Assembly: GCA_021740745.1 (NCBI GenBank)
Contig: JAIOZF010000007.1
Coordinates: 1-59,061, forward strand
Source of the DNA: Crocinitomicaceae bacterium
GTDB taxonomy: Bacteria > Bacteroidota > Bacteroidia > Flavobacteriales_D > Crocinitomicaceae
DNA: 59,061 bases
Reading direction: 5' to 3'
Position numbers and translations under genes: made by a program. The notes under the pieces are model-generated. The model was not told the DNA's origin and searched no databases. It saw only the letters and a list, made by a program, of their open reading frames with translations. Shown here piece after piece: positions 44,193 through 53,001 of this stretch. Numbering within the stretch: the first letter of the stretch is position 1; the number at the start of each line of letters is the position of its first letter.

Positions 44193-44328
44193 GTTTCGAA
44201 ATTAAACTAAACAAGCTAATTGTGTGAACAAAAGTGTTGAAAAAATAAAAAAAGTCAAAATACGTTCCATCAATATAATCGTACTTTTAGGATTCTGATT
44301 AAGTCAGAAAAAAAATAAAAATTAAAGA

Positions 44329-45012
44329 ATGAGTAAGATAAGAAAGGATTGGAACGAAATTCGAATTAACGATAGTTGGGCAATTTTCAAAATAATGTCT
44401 GAGTTTGTTGAGGGCTACGAACGCATGGCTAAAATAGGTCCTTGTATTTCAGTTTTTGGTTCAGCACGCACTAAACCTGATAATAAGTACTATCAAATGG
44501 GTGTGGAAATTTCTGAGATGCTTTCTCGCGCTGGCTATGGTGTTATCACAGGTGGTGGACCAGGAATTATGGAGGCTGGAAATAAAGGTGCTCAGCAAGG
44601 AGGTGGAAAGTCGGTTGGATTAAACATTGATTTGCCATTTGAACAGAACCATAATCCGTATATTGATCCAGAGCATAATTTAGAATTTGATTATTTCTTT
44701 GTGCGTAAAGTGATTTTTGTGAAATATGCACAAGGTTTTGTCGTCTTGCCAGGTGGTTTTGGCACAATGGATGAGCTTTTTGAGGCCTTGACATTGATTC
44801 AAACAAAGAAAATTAATGAGCGACCTGTTGTACTAATTGGCAAACAATATTGGCAAGGTCTTTTCGATTGGATTAAAGAAAGCATGTTAAATATGGAGCA
44901 AACTATATCGTCTAAGGATTTAAGTATGTTTTCAATTGTTGACACTCCGGAAGAAGCATTCAAGTGCATTGAAGATTTTTACAAGTCACATGCCTTGTCT
45001 CCAAACTTCTAA
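44329..45012 (+). CDS. LOG-family (TIGR00730) nucleotide phosphoribohydrolase-like protein
   Basis: A 227-residue Rossmann-like protein with both family motifs: GGGPGIMEA (75-83) and PGGFGTMDE (141-149). Characterised LOG proteins hydrolyse nucleoside 5'-monophosphates, including cytokinin riboside monophosphates, releasing the base and ribose 5-phosphate. In a non-plant-associated bacterium its natural substrate is likely a purine or pyrimidine nucleotide; this is inference. The Arg and Glu of the second motif are in place. It lies 56 bases before the PASTA gene, which has its own promoter. Confidence 0.88.
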   Translation: MSKIRKDWNEIRINDSWAIFKIMSEFVEGYERMAKIGPCISVFGSARTKPDNKYYQMGVEISEMLSRAGYGVITGGGPGIMEAGNKGAQQGGGKSVGLNIDLPFEQNHNPYIDPEHNLEFDYFFVRKVIFVKYAQGFVVLPGGFGTMDELFEALTLIQTKKINERPVVLIGKQYWQGLFDWIKESMLNMEQTISSKDLSMFSIVDTPEEAFKCIEDFYKSHALSPNF

Positions 45013-45041
45013 TTTCTGTTAATAATAACATAGTTAATGCA

Positions 45042-45049
45042 TATATTTG
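45042..45049 (+). promoter_or_regulatory. -7 promoter element for the PASTA-rluD unit
   Basis: TATATTTG is an exact TAnnTTTG match, 19 bases before the ATG at 45069. It would drive the three tightly overlapping genes that follow. Confidence 0.5.
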
Positions 45050-45068
45050 TCGGGTTGTAATTAAATCT

Positions 45069-45863
45069 ATGGATACGTTAAAAAAGCTGAGAGCATTTAT
45101 TTGGACCAGAGAGTTTCTTAAGAAATTTGGTTTGGTTGTATTGTTTTACCTTTTGGTGATTACAATAACCATTTTTTATCTTTCATCTTATACAAATCAT
45201 GGCCAACAGATTTCCGTTCCTAATTTAGTAGGTAAAACAGTTGCGAAATCAACCACAATATTGGAAGAGCTAGATTTAACCTATGAAGTATTAGATTCAA
45301 TTTATGACCCTTCAAAACCAGAAGGAACAATTATAGATCAAGACCCTGATCCAACATCTTTTTCAAAAGTTTTTGTAAAAGAAGGTAGAATTATTCGTTT
45401 GCGCGTTTCCAAGAAATCGAGAATGATTGAAATGCCTAGTTTAGTGGATAAATCGGAACGATTTGCTGAAAGTATTTTAAAGAATAGAGGATTAAAATAC
45501 AGAATTCAATACCAACCAACAAACGAAGCGAATGGTGCAGTTTTGAAACAAATGTATCAAGGTAAACAAATAGAAGAAGGGGTTCGAATTCCAATTGGAT
45601 CTACCATAACATTAGTAGTTGGTAGAAATGAAGCTGGTGCTCCTGTTGATATTCCAAATCTTTTTGGTTTGACAATAATGGAGGCTAAAATGCGTTTAGA
45701 ATCTTTAGGCAAATTTGAATTGTTTACTGTTTGCCCTGATTGCGCCACTGCAGAGGATTCTTTGGGAGCATTTATTCAGTCACAATCACCAGAATTCCTG
45801 GAAGGAATGCAAATTCCAAATGGTTCTACGATCACTGTTTATGCTTCTAAGGATGTTCAATAA
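45069..45863 (+). CDS. Membrane-anchored protein with three PASTA domains
   Basis: A 264-residue protein with one N-terminal membrane helix (~20-40, FGLVVLFYLLVITITIFYL) and three PASTA repeats outside it (~47-112 ISVPNLVGKTVAKSTTILEE; ~115-185 EMPSLVDKSERFAESILK; ~190-262 DIPNLFGLTIMEAKMRLESL). In kinases and penicillin-binding proteins PASTA repeats bind peptidoglycan fragments; here there is no kinase domain. In Flavobacteriia a PASTA gene often precedes rluD, as here, with one gene inserted. The stop shares one base with the next start (TAATG). Confidence 0.88.
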   Translation: MDTLKKLRAFIWTREFLKKFGLVVLFYLLVITITIFYLSSYTNHGQQISVPNLVGKTVAKSTTILEELDLTYEVLDSIYDPSKPEGTIIDQDPDPTSFSKVFVKEGRIIRLRVSKKSRMIEMPSLVDKSERFAESILKNRGLKYRIQYQPTNEANGAVLKQMYQGKQIEEGVRIPIGSTITLVVGRNEAGAPVDIPNLFGLTIMEAKMRLESLGKFELFTVCPDCATAEDSLGAFIQSQSPEFLEGMQIPNGSTITVYASKDVQ

Positions 45864-48106
45864 TGTGGTTAATTAATGACCAGCTTATGAAATTTTTACT
45901 ATCAACAATTACTTTTATTTCAGTTTTCACTTCCGTTTTTTCACAGGGTGAAGAGATAGGTCCGCTAACTTTTAATTCAAGTCTAAATGCTGCTAACAGT
46001 TTGAATATACTGAAGTCAGGAAGTACTTTCGATAGCACGTTTATTTATATATCGGATACACTTTCGCTTCCATTTTTTGATGAATTTAGCAAAAATCATT
46101 TTCAGCAATACAATGCTGATTACTCAGATTTTGGAGTTACAAGTGATAAGAAATACCAATTGTTAAATAATATAACTTCATCACCAATATCAAATGACTT
46201 TTTAGCTACTGGACAACAGACGTTTCGACGTGTATATGATTTGAACACTGCTACTTTCATTGATCAGAATTTTGATGATAGCATCGTTAAAGTTGGTGAT
46301 TTAAGCACTTATCCGGTGGTGTATACTCCAACAAGTATGTATCCTCCTTTTTACATTTATGATACAATTGGAGCTCCTGATATCCCCGATACAGTTTGGA
46401 TTGTTGGACCAGAATACTATCAGGATTCAGCAACACAATTTTTTGCACCATTGAATGATGCAAACTCTTTTTGGCTAGATGCACAAGCCTATCATAATTA
46501 CCGTTACGGCTTTGAGCCAAGATCTTTAGGTGTTGTCACATTTGATGGATTGGATGAAAATGGGTTTCCTTATGCGATTGGATCAACAATAACCAATTAT
46601 GCAGATTTCTTGACATCTAAGCCACTAGATATGGCACCTTTAAATGCAGGAGATTCAGTTTACTTTAGTTTTTTATATCAAAAACAAGGATTTGGAGATA
46701 TTCCGGAGGATGGCGACTCTTTAGTGCTTGAGTTTTATGCGAAAGACTTAGATCAGTGGTTTAGAGTATGGAGCGTCAATGGTGGAGCAACAGAGCCATT
46801 TAAATCTGCCACAATTTTAGTGGAGGATGCGAAATATTTCAAAAAAGGGTTTCAATTTCGCTTCAAGAACTATGGCGCTCTCTCAGGTTCTCTAGATCAT
46901 TTCCATATTGACTATGTCCATTTGCGCCCTCTTTCTGGCTATCAAGATACCTTATTTAAAGATTTCGCTTTTTCTTATACAATAGGAAGTCTATTAAAAA
47001 CATATACTTCTGTACCGTGGGATCATTTCAAAAATAATTCAACAGGAAAAATGAACGATGCTGCGCAAATTGTAGTGCACAATGGAAGTAATTTGACAGA
47101 GAACAATCAAAATGGAGCAATAGAGATTAATTATGGCGGAAGCGCAGAAGGTAACTATACATTAATCGCCCAAGATTTGTCAGGAGGCGCTATTAATTAT
47201 GGTCCGCGAACTACTTATTATTCAGAACATGATCTCTCAGGTGGATATGTTTATGATATTACAAAATTAGGAACACAAGTAGAATTTGATTTGTTAGCAA
47301 CAGCTTCGGCGCAATTCCCTAACTTCCCTGGTAACGATTCAACGGTGGCGACTCAAAAATTCAGTAATTATTATAGCTATGACGATGGCTCTGCTGAGGC
47401 CGCTTATGGTCCAACAGGTGCGCAAGCGCGTTTGGCAATTAAGTACACTGCCTATGAAGTAGACTCGTTAATTGGGATGAATATGCATTTTGTACCTTCC
47501 GTAAATGATGTGTCCAATAATTTGTTTCTTTTAACTGTATGGGATGATAATGATGGAATTCCTGGAACAGTTTTATATCAGGATGAATCATTTTTCCCAA
47601 GACAGCCAATCTATTCAAATGATCAGAATGGATTTATTACCTATTATTTTAAAGATACAATGAAGGTGGCTGTTGGTCAAACCTTTTTTGTTGGATGGAA
47701 ACAATTTGATGCTGAAAGATTAAATATTGGTTTAGATCGAAATTTAGATAATAAAACGGAAACTTACTACAGCATCAATAATGGTGTAAATTGGTCAACT
47801 TCGAATTTTGATGGTTCAGTGATGATACGTCCAATTTTCTCGACAGCCGTTGATGCAGAATTGGGAGTGCCATCAATTGTGAATGAAGAAATTTCTGTTT
47901 CAATTTATCCAAATCCAACTAGTAACAGTGTAACTATTGATGTAAATGGTGCAAATTATGAAGGTGCAGATTTATATTCAACAGATGGTCGCCTAATTAA
48001 TTCTGCTGAAGAAACAAAAATAGATATGTCGTCATTGCCAAATGGTATTTATTTCATTCGTTTGAAAGGTCTAAACACAAAGGCTTATAAAGTAATTAAG
48101 AATTAA
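45863..48106 (+). CDS. Secreted protein with T9SS type A sorting domain
   Basis: A 747-residue exported protein. The signal peptide proper is MKFLLSTITFISVFTSVFSQ, beginning at the internal ATG 45887; I keep the ATG at 45863 because it overlaps the PASTA stop by one base, but 45887 is a serious alternative. Residues ~30-380 look like jelly-roll/lectin-type beta domains (SVYFSFLYQKQGFGDIPEDG, SLDHFHIDYVHLRPL); ~480-660 another beta domain with FFVGWKQFDAERLNIGLDRN. The C-terminus is a type A sorting domain (SIYPNPTSNSVTIDVNG, LPNGIYFIRLKG, KAYKVIKN). Its stop overlaps the RluD start by one base. No catalytic motif is recognised. Confidence 0.85.
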   Translation: MWLINDQLMKFLLSTITFISVFTSVFSQGEEIGPLTFNSSLNAANSLNILKSGSTFDSTFIYISDTLSLPFFDEFSKNHFQQYNADYSDFGVTSDKKYQLLNNITSSPISNDFLATGQQTFRRVYDLNTATFIDQNFDDSIVKVGDLSTYPVVYTPTSMYPPFYIYDTIGAPDIPDTVWIVGPEYYQDSATQFFAPLNDANSFWLDAQAYHNYRYGFEPRSLGVVTFDGLDENGFPYAIGSTITNYADFLTSKPLDMAPLNAGDSVYFSFLYQKQGFGDIPEDGDSLVLEFYAKDLDQWFRVWSVNGGATEPFKSATILVEDAKYFKKGFQFRFKNYGALSGSLDHFHIDYVHLRPLSGYQDTLFKDFAFSYTIGSLLKTYTSVPWDHFKNNSTGKMNDAAQIVVHNGSNLTENNQNGAIEINYGGSAEGNYTLIAQDLSGGAINYGPRTTYYSEHDLSGGYVYDITKLGTQVEFDLLATASAQFPNFPGNDSTVATQKFSNYYSYDDGSAEAAYGPTGAQARLAIKYTAYEVDSLIGMNMHFVPSVNDVSNNLFLLTVWDDNDGIPGTVLYQDESFFPRQPIYSNDQNGFITYYFKDTMKVAVGQTFFVGWKQFDAERLNIGLDRNLDNKTETYYSINNGVNWSTSNFDGSVMIRPIFSTAVDAELGVPSIVNEEISVSIYPNPTSNSVTIDVNGANYEGADLYSTDGRLINSAEETKIDMSSLPNGIYFIRLKGLNTKAYKVIKN

Positions 48107-49149
48107 TGAGTGAAGAGATTGAAGAAGTAGAAGGGGACGAAGAAGAGTTATTTGAACATTATCGCCTAAAAGCAGATCCAGGTCAAGAAGTAATTCGAAT
48201 TGACAAGTTCTTAATGGATCGATTACCAAATACTTCTAGAAATAAAATTCAAGATGCTGCTAAAAATGGCAATGTCTTGGTGAATGAAAAAGCTGTAAAG
48301 CAGAATTACAGAATAAAACCAGGAGACGAGGTTTCTATCGTGATGCCCTATCCGGTAAGAGAAATCGAACTTATTCCTCAAGATATTCCGATTGATATTG
48401 TTTATGAAGATGAGGACTTAGTAGTTGTTTCTAAACCATCTAATATGGTTGTTCATCCAGGTTATGGAAATTATACAGGAACACTTGTTAATGCGCTTGT
48501 TTTTCATTTCGACAAGCTTCCTCAGCGTCAACATGATTATTTTGGGAGACCAGGTTTGGTTCATCGACTAGATAAGAACACAACCGGTATAATGGTGATT
48601 GCAAAGACAGAATCCGCACTTACATATTTAGCTAAACAATTTTTTGATAGGACTTCGGAAAGAAGATACCATGCGCTCGTTTGGGGTGATGTAAAAGAAG
48701 ATGGAACTGTTACAGGTCATATTGGAAGATCGTTAAGAAATAGAAAAGTTATGGCTGTTTTTCCAGAGGGAGATCATGGAAAACATGCAGTTACACATTA
48801 CAAAGTACTCGAACGATTTGGATTAGTGACTTTGATTGAGTGTAAATTGGAAACAGGAAGAACGCATCAAATTCGGGCGCATATGAAATCGATTGGGCAT
48901 CCATTGTTTAATGACAATGAGTATGGAGGAGACACAATTGTAAGAGGTACAACAAGTGCCATGTATAAAAAGTTTATTGACAACTGTTTTGCTTTGATTC
49001 CTGGTCAGGCATTGCATGCTAAAACGCTTGGTTTTACCCATCCAGTGACTAAAGAATTTATGCAGTTTGATTCTGATCTTCCAACTGGCTTTAAATTAAT
49101 TTTGGATAAGTGGAAATCTTATACTTCGAATGTAGAAATCGAGGTGTAG
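48106..49149 (+). CDS. rluD: RluD/RluA-family 23S rRNA pseudouridine synthase
   Basis: A 347-residue enzyme that isomerises uridines in large-subunit rRNA to pseudouridine. An N-terminal S4 RNA-binding domain (~28-80, RIDKFLMDRLPNTSRNKIQD) precedes the catalytic domain; the catalytic aspartate is Asp156 in HRLDKNTTG (153-161), with later LETGRTHQIRAHMKSIGHPL typical of the family. The exact target site cannot be told between RluD and near paralogues. The start overlaps the preceding stop. No terminator is seen in 49150-49312. Confidence 0.9.
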   Translation: MSEEIEEVEGDEEELFEHYRLKADPGQEVIRIDKFLMDRLPNTSRNKIQDAAKNGNVLVNEKAVKQNYRIKPGDEVSIVMPYPVREIELIPQDIPIDIVYEDEDLVVVSKPSNMVVHPGYGNYTGTLVNALVFHFDKLPQRQHDYFGRPGLVHRLDKNTTGIMVIAKTESALTYLAKQFFDRTSERRYHALVWGDVKEDGTVTGHIGRSLRNRKVMAVFPEGDHGKHAVTHYKVLERFGLVTLIECKLETGRTHQIRAHMKSIGHPLFNDNEYGGDTIVRGTTSAMYKKFIDNCFALIPGQALHAKTLGFTHPVTKEFMQFDSDLPTGFKLILDKWKSYTSNVEIEV

Positions 49150-49312
49150 TTAATAGTTTGACACAATTAATTTTCATATCATTTGTGAGTCATAAGTTTT
49201 GATTATTTTTACATTTCAACATTTTTTAGAATTATAAATATTATTGATTGTTGGGAATATTAAGAAATTATTAGTTTCTTCGCTTCTGATTTTCAAATTG
49301 AAAAATAGCTCT

Positions 49313-51463
49313 ATGTATAAAAAAATTGCTCTTTCCCTAGCTTTTACAGCGGTTACGCTTGTTTATTTCGCGCAAAGCAAAATAGTTCTTGAAGCTGAAT
49401 CGTACTTTATATCAGAGAAATACTGTGAAGCTGCAGACAAATGCAGTCAAGCGTATTCTAAATTATCTCGAAAAGGAAATATGGCCAAGAAGCAAAAGGC
49501 TGGAATGGCATATAAAACTGCAGAGTGTTATCGTTTCACAGAGCGTTACAGAGAAGCTAACGAATGGTATGATCGTGCTATCTTGTTAGATTATCAAGAT
49601 ATTCAACCAGAAGTATATTTCAACAACGGTGAAATGCTTCGAATGATGGGTGAATTCGATAAGGCAGTAAAGAACTATGAGTTGTTTAACAAGCTTGTAC
49701 CACAAGATACCAGAGGTGAAGTTGCAATTCGTTCATGCAAGGACAGTAAGAATTTTGTTGCCAACAAAACGCGTCACGTAGTAGAGAATCAAACAGCCAT
49801 CAATAAGAAAGAGATAGACATGGCTCCTATGTTTGCAGATAGAAAAGATACTAAGTTCTATTTTGCATCAAGTCGTGAAAACAGCACAGGTTCAGATAAA
49901 GATCCAAGAACTTGTGAAAATTATATGGACTTATGGGTTTCTGAGGTTGATAAAAAAGGAAATTGGGGAGAACCTAAATTAATTGATACGGATGGTTTAA
50001 TTAACACAGAAGATAACGAGGGGACTGTTTGTTTTGATGGTAGAAACAAAAAAATGTTCTTCACACGTTGTCCAAGTATTAAAAAACAAAATCTAGGGTG
50101 TGACATTTGGATGTCTGAAGCAAAAGGGAAAGACGAATGGGGTGCACCAACAAAATTAGTTTTGAAAACAAGTGATACAATTTCAGTTGGACATCCTTGC
50201 GCATCAGAAGATGGAAATTATTTAGTTTTTGCGTCTGACATGCCTGGTGGATTCGGTGGAAGAGATTTATGGTATACAACATATGATCGTAAGTCTGAAA
50301 CTTGGTCAGCTCCTAAAAATATGGGTCCTGAAATCAATACGCCAGGAAATGACTTGTTCCCAACTTTTGGAAAAAACGGTGATTTATTTTATGCTACTGA
50401 TGGTTTACAAGGACTTGGTGGATTAGACTTATTCAAAGCTAAGAAAGTAGGAACTGAAAATAAATGGGAAAATCCAACTAACCTTGGGTTTCCTATCAAT
50501 TCAGAAAATAACGATTACGCTTTGATCGAGTTGGATGAGAAAAAAGGGTACTTTACATCAGAACGAAAAGGACCAAACGGAGAATACGGTGCTGACATCT
50601 ACAGCTACAAACTGCCTCCGAATATTTTCGATGTTAAAGTTATCGTTAATGAAACTGGTGACAAAACGAAAAAAATCAAAGATGTTCGTGTTGTAGTGAA
50701 AGGATCTGATAACTCAACGTGGGAAGGAATGACAAATGCACAAGGAACTGTTTTCTGGGATAAGAAACCGAATTCAGATCGTTATGTAAATGAAGAAACG
50801 TCATATTCTATTGCCATCTCTAAAGAAGGTTACCATGAAAATAAAAAGGGAGAACAATTCACTACCGTTGGTTTGAATTACGATCAAAATTTCGTAATTG
50901 AAATGCAATTGCTACCTAAAAAACCAATTCGTTTACCAGAAGTACGTTACCCTTTGAACCAATGGTCTTTGTTAGTTGACTCGACAATCAACTCTCCAGA
51001 TTCATTGTTGTTCGTTTACAATTTATTACAAGAGTATCCAGAAATGGTTCTTGAATTAAGTTCACACACGGATTCACGTGGAAAGGATGCTGCCAATCAA
51101 AAGTTATCTGAAAATCGTGCAAGAGCATGTTACAAATATTTAATTGAGCAAAAAGGAATTGATCCAAGAAGAATTGTTCCTGTTGGTAAAGGTGAATTAG
51201 AGCCTAGAACTATTTACAGAAATGGAGATAGCTATGCCGTAAGTATTCCTAAGGATGAAACTGGAAATGAATTACCAGGTTATACTGAAGTTAAGTTGAC
51301 AGAAGCTCTAATAAACGGCTATAAAACAACCAATAAAAAGTTATACGAAACGCTTCACCAGTACAATCGTCGTACTGAAGGTAAAGTGTTAAGAATGGAC
51401 TTTGATCCTGCAACATCTCCTGCAGCGAATCCAGAATACTTGAAATTTGTTAAATACCCTTAA
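49313..51463 (+). CDS. PorE-like OmpA protein: TPR, beta-propeller, CNA-like and OmpA domains
   Basis: A 716-residue exported protein. The signal peptide (MYKKIALSLAFTAVTLVYFA, then QS) fixes the ATG at 49313. Domains in order: TPR (~25-160; SEKYCEAADKCSQAYSKL, YNFDKAV-type units), PD40/WD40-like propeller (~175-440; repeats such as GGFGGRDLWYTTYD and GLGGLDLFKAKK), a carboxypeptidase-regulatory-like fold (~445-545) and a C-terminal OmpA domain (~570-700; LELSSHTDSRGKDAANQKLS) that binds peptidoglycan. The order matches PorE, which links the T9SS to the cell wall in Porphyromonas; OmpA-type partners of PorP/SprF look similar, so the assignment is by architecture. Confidence 0.82.
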   Translation: MYKKIALSLAFTAVTLVYFAQSKIVLEAESYFISEKYCEAADKCSQAYSKLSRKGNMAKKQKAGMAYKTAECYRFTERYREANEWYDRAILLDYQDIQPEVYFNNGEMLRMMGEFDKAVKNYELFNKLVPQDTRGEVAIRSCKDSKNFVANKTRHVVENQTAINKKEIDMAPMFADRKDTKFYFASSRENSTGSDKDPRTCENYMDLWVSEVDKKGNWGEPKLIDTDGLINTEDNEGTVCFDGRNKKMFFTRCPSIKKQNLGCDIWMSEAKGKDEWGAPTKLVLKTSDTISVGHPCASEDGNYLVFASDMPGGFGGRDLWYTTYDRKSETWSAPKNMGPEINTPGNDLFPTFGKNGDLFYATDGLQGLGGLDLFKAKKVGTENKWENPTNLGFPINSENNDYALIELDEKKGYFTSERKGPNGEYGADIYSYKLPPNIFDVKVIVNETGDKTKKIKDVRVVVKGSDNSTWEGMTNAQGTVFWDKKPNSDRYVNEETSYSIAISKEGYHENKKGEQFTTVGLNYDQNFVIEMQLLPKKPIRLPEVRYPLNQWSLLVDSTINSPDSLLFVYNLLQEYPEMVLELSSHTDSRGKDAANQKLSENRARACYKYLIEQKGIDPRRIVPVGKGELEPRTIYRNGDSYAVSIPKDETGNELPGYTEVKLTEALINGYKTTNKKLYETLHQYNRRTEGKVLRMDFDPATSPAANPEYLKFVKYP

Positions 51464-51486
51464 TTGGTATTTTATCAAAAAAAATG

Positions 51487-51518
51487 AAAAGCGCTGATTT
51501 AATCAGCGCTTTTTTTTG
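51487..51518 (+). terminator. Strong terminator after the PorE-like gene
   Basis: AAAAGCGCTGAT (51487-51498) pairs with ATCAGCGCTTTT (51502-51513) around a three-base loop and is followed by more T residues, 23 bases behind the stop at 51463. Confidence 0.92.
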
Positions 51519-51544
51519 TATCTTAATAGTACAATATTGACGAT

Positions 51545-52768
51545 ATGAAAGAAGAATACCTCCACTATCTTTGGAAAATGAAACGAATTCCGTTTCATCA
51601 AATGCATCTTCAAGATGGAAGATTGTTTCGAGTCATTTCATCAGGAATACACAATGAAAACAACGATGGTCCAGATTTCTATGATGCCAAAATTGAAATC
51701 GATGGATTGATTTGGGTTGGACCTGTTGAGCTTCACGTTAAATCCTCGGATTGGTATCTTCATAAGCATCAATTTGATACTGCATACGATAATGTGATTT
51801 TACATGTAGTGTATGAGGATAACCAACCTGTCTATCAAAACGATAGACTCATTCCTAGTTTGGAATTAAAGTCCATAATTGATCCCAACCATGTTTCGAA
51901 TTACTTCAAGTTGAAAAATGGTTTAAAGAACGTTTTAACTTGTTCCCCGCATCTCCATTCAATCAATGAAATTTATATTTCTTCGACAATTGATAGAGCG
52001 CTTGTGTCACGAATGGAAAGAAAACTGGCTGATATAATTCAAATGGGTATGAATGAACCGTCAGAGGTGCTCTATCGGTTAATTGCAAAAGCGTTTGGAT
52101 CAAAAGTTAATCAATTGCCTTTTGAAGAACTAACAATTCGTTTGCCCTACAGTCTTTTGAGACAATTAAACAAAAGAAAGAGAAAATTAGCTATTGAATA
52201 CGCAAGTGGACTTTTTCATCCAAATCGCATAAGTGAATTTTTGAATGAAGAAAGAAATCTGAGGGACATTGCTTCTTTAAATATTGGAAGCGTCAACAAC
52301 AAATCTTGGAAGTTCGCTGGGGTGCGTCCAACAGGGTTTCCCACAATACGAATTCAGCAATTTGCTGAGTTTATTAATTATTTTAATGTGAATGAAATTT
52401 CACCAGAAATAAGTCCTATCGAATTACTCGTTTTAATTGAAAATGCAATTGCTAAAGTTAACAACCAACTAACAGGTCATTTAAAGATTTCAAAAGCCTT
52501 AGGAGAACTCATTATTATTAATGCTTTTGTTCCATTTTTAATCTGGTTGGCAAAAAGCAAAGATAGGATGGATATTACACAGAGTGGAGTTGAATTGTTA
52601 CGATTATTGTCTCCTGAATCTAATGCGATTATTTCATCATGGAAGCGATATGGAATTATACCAAAGAATGCGCAAGAAAGTCAAGGGTTAATTGAACTTT
52701 ACAATGAACATTGTTTGAAGAAAAAATGTTTATCTTGCGGAGTTGGAAACAAAATCTTAAATCGATGA
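51545..52768 (+). CDS. DUF2851-family protein
   Basis: A 407-residue cytoplasmic protein matching DUF2851, beginning MKEEYLHYLWKMKRIPFHQM. The conserved block NDGPDFYDAKIEIDGLIWVG and VELHVKSSDWYLHKHQFDTA suggests a nuclease-like core (acidic residues followed by E-x-K), and a C-terminal CLKKKCLSCGVGNKIL carries a possible zinc-binding cysteine pair. The function of the family is unknown; a nuclease role is my inference from residue pattern. The stop overlaps the PspC start (ATGA), as commonly seen for this pair in Flavobacteriia. Confidence 0.82.
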   Translation: MKEEYLHYLWKMKRIPFHQMHLQDGRLFRVISSGIHNENNDGPDFYDAKIEIDGLIWVGPVELHVKSSDWYLHKHQFDTAYDNVILHVVYEDNQPVYQNDRLIPSLELKSIIDPNHVSNYFKLKNGLKNVLTCSPHLHSINEIYISSTIDRALVSRMERKLADIIQMGMNEPSEVLYRLIAKAFGSKVNQLPFEELTIRLPYSLLRQLNKRKRKLAIEYASGLFHPNRISEFLNEERNLRDIASLNIGSVNNKSWKFAGVRPTGFPTIRIQQFAEFINYFNVNEISPEISPIELLVLIENAIAKVNNQLTGHLKISKALGELIIINAFVPFLIWLAKSKDRMDITQSGVELLRLLSPESNAIISSWKRYGIIPKNAQESQGLIELYNEHCLKKKCLSCGVGNKILNR

Positions 52769-53001
52769 AGTTAATTCAAAAAGTTATTTTTTTCTTTGAA
52801 ATGCGTTCCTTTGGTGTTTGTAGATGGTGGGCAAGTAAACTGGGAATAAGTTCTTCCAAAGTGAGGTTAGGTTTTATCTATTCTTCTTTCATCACCTTAG
52901 GCTCACCGTTAATTCTTTATTTAGCAATGGCTTGGATCCTTGAGAACAAACATTATTTTAAGTTTCAAGCAAAGAAAAAAACCTCAATCTGGGAATTGTA
53001 A
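52765..53001 (+). CDS. Small PspC-domain membrane protein
   Basis: A 78-residue protein with a PspC-type core: RSFGVCRWWASKLGISSSKV, then one membrane helix (~45-68, FITLGSPLILYLAMAWILE) and a basic tail. PspC proteins take part in envelope-stress signalling in other bacteria. The start at 52765 overlaps the DUF2851 stop and is the first methionine that preserves family similarity; an earlier in-frame codon would overlap more. The stop overlaps the next start (TAATG). Confidence 0.82.
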   Translation: MKLIQKVIFFFEMRSFGVCRWWASKLGISSSKVRLGFIYSSFITLGSPLILYLAMAWILENKHYFKFQAKKKTSIWEL

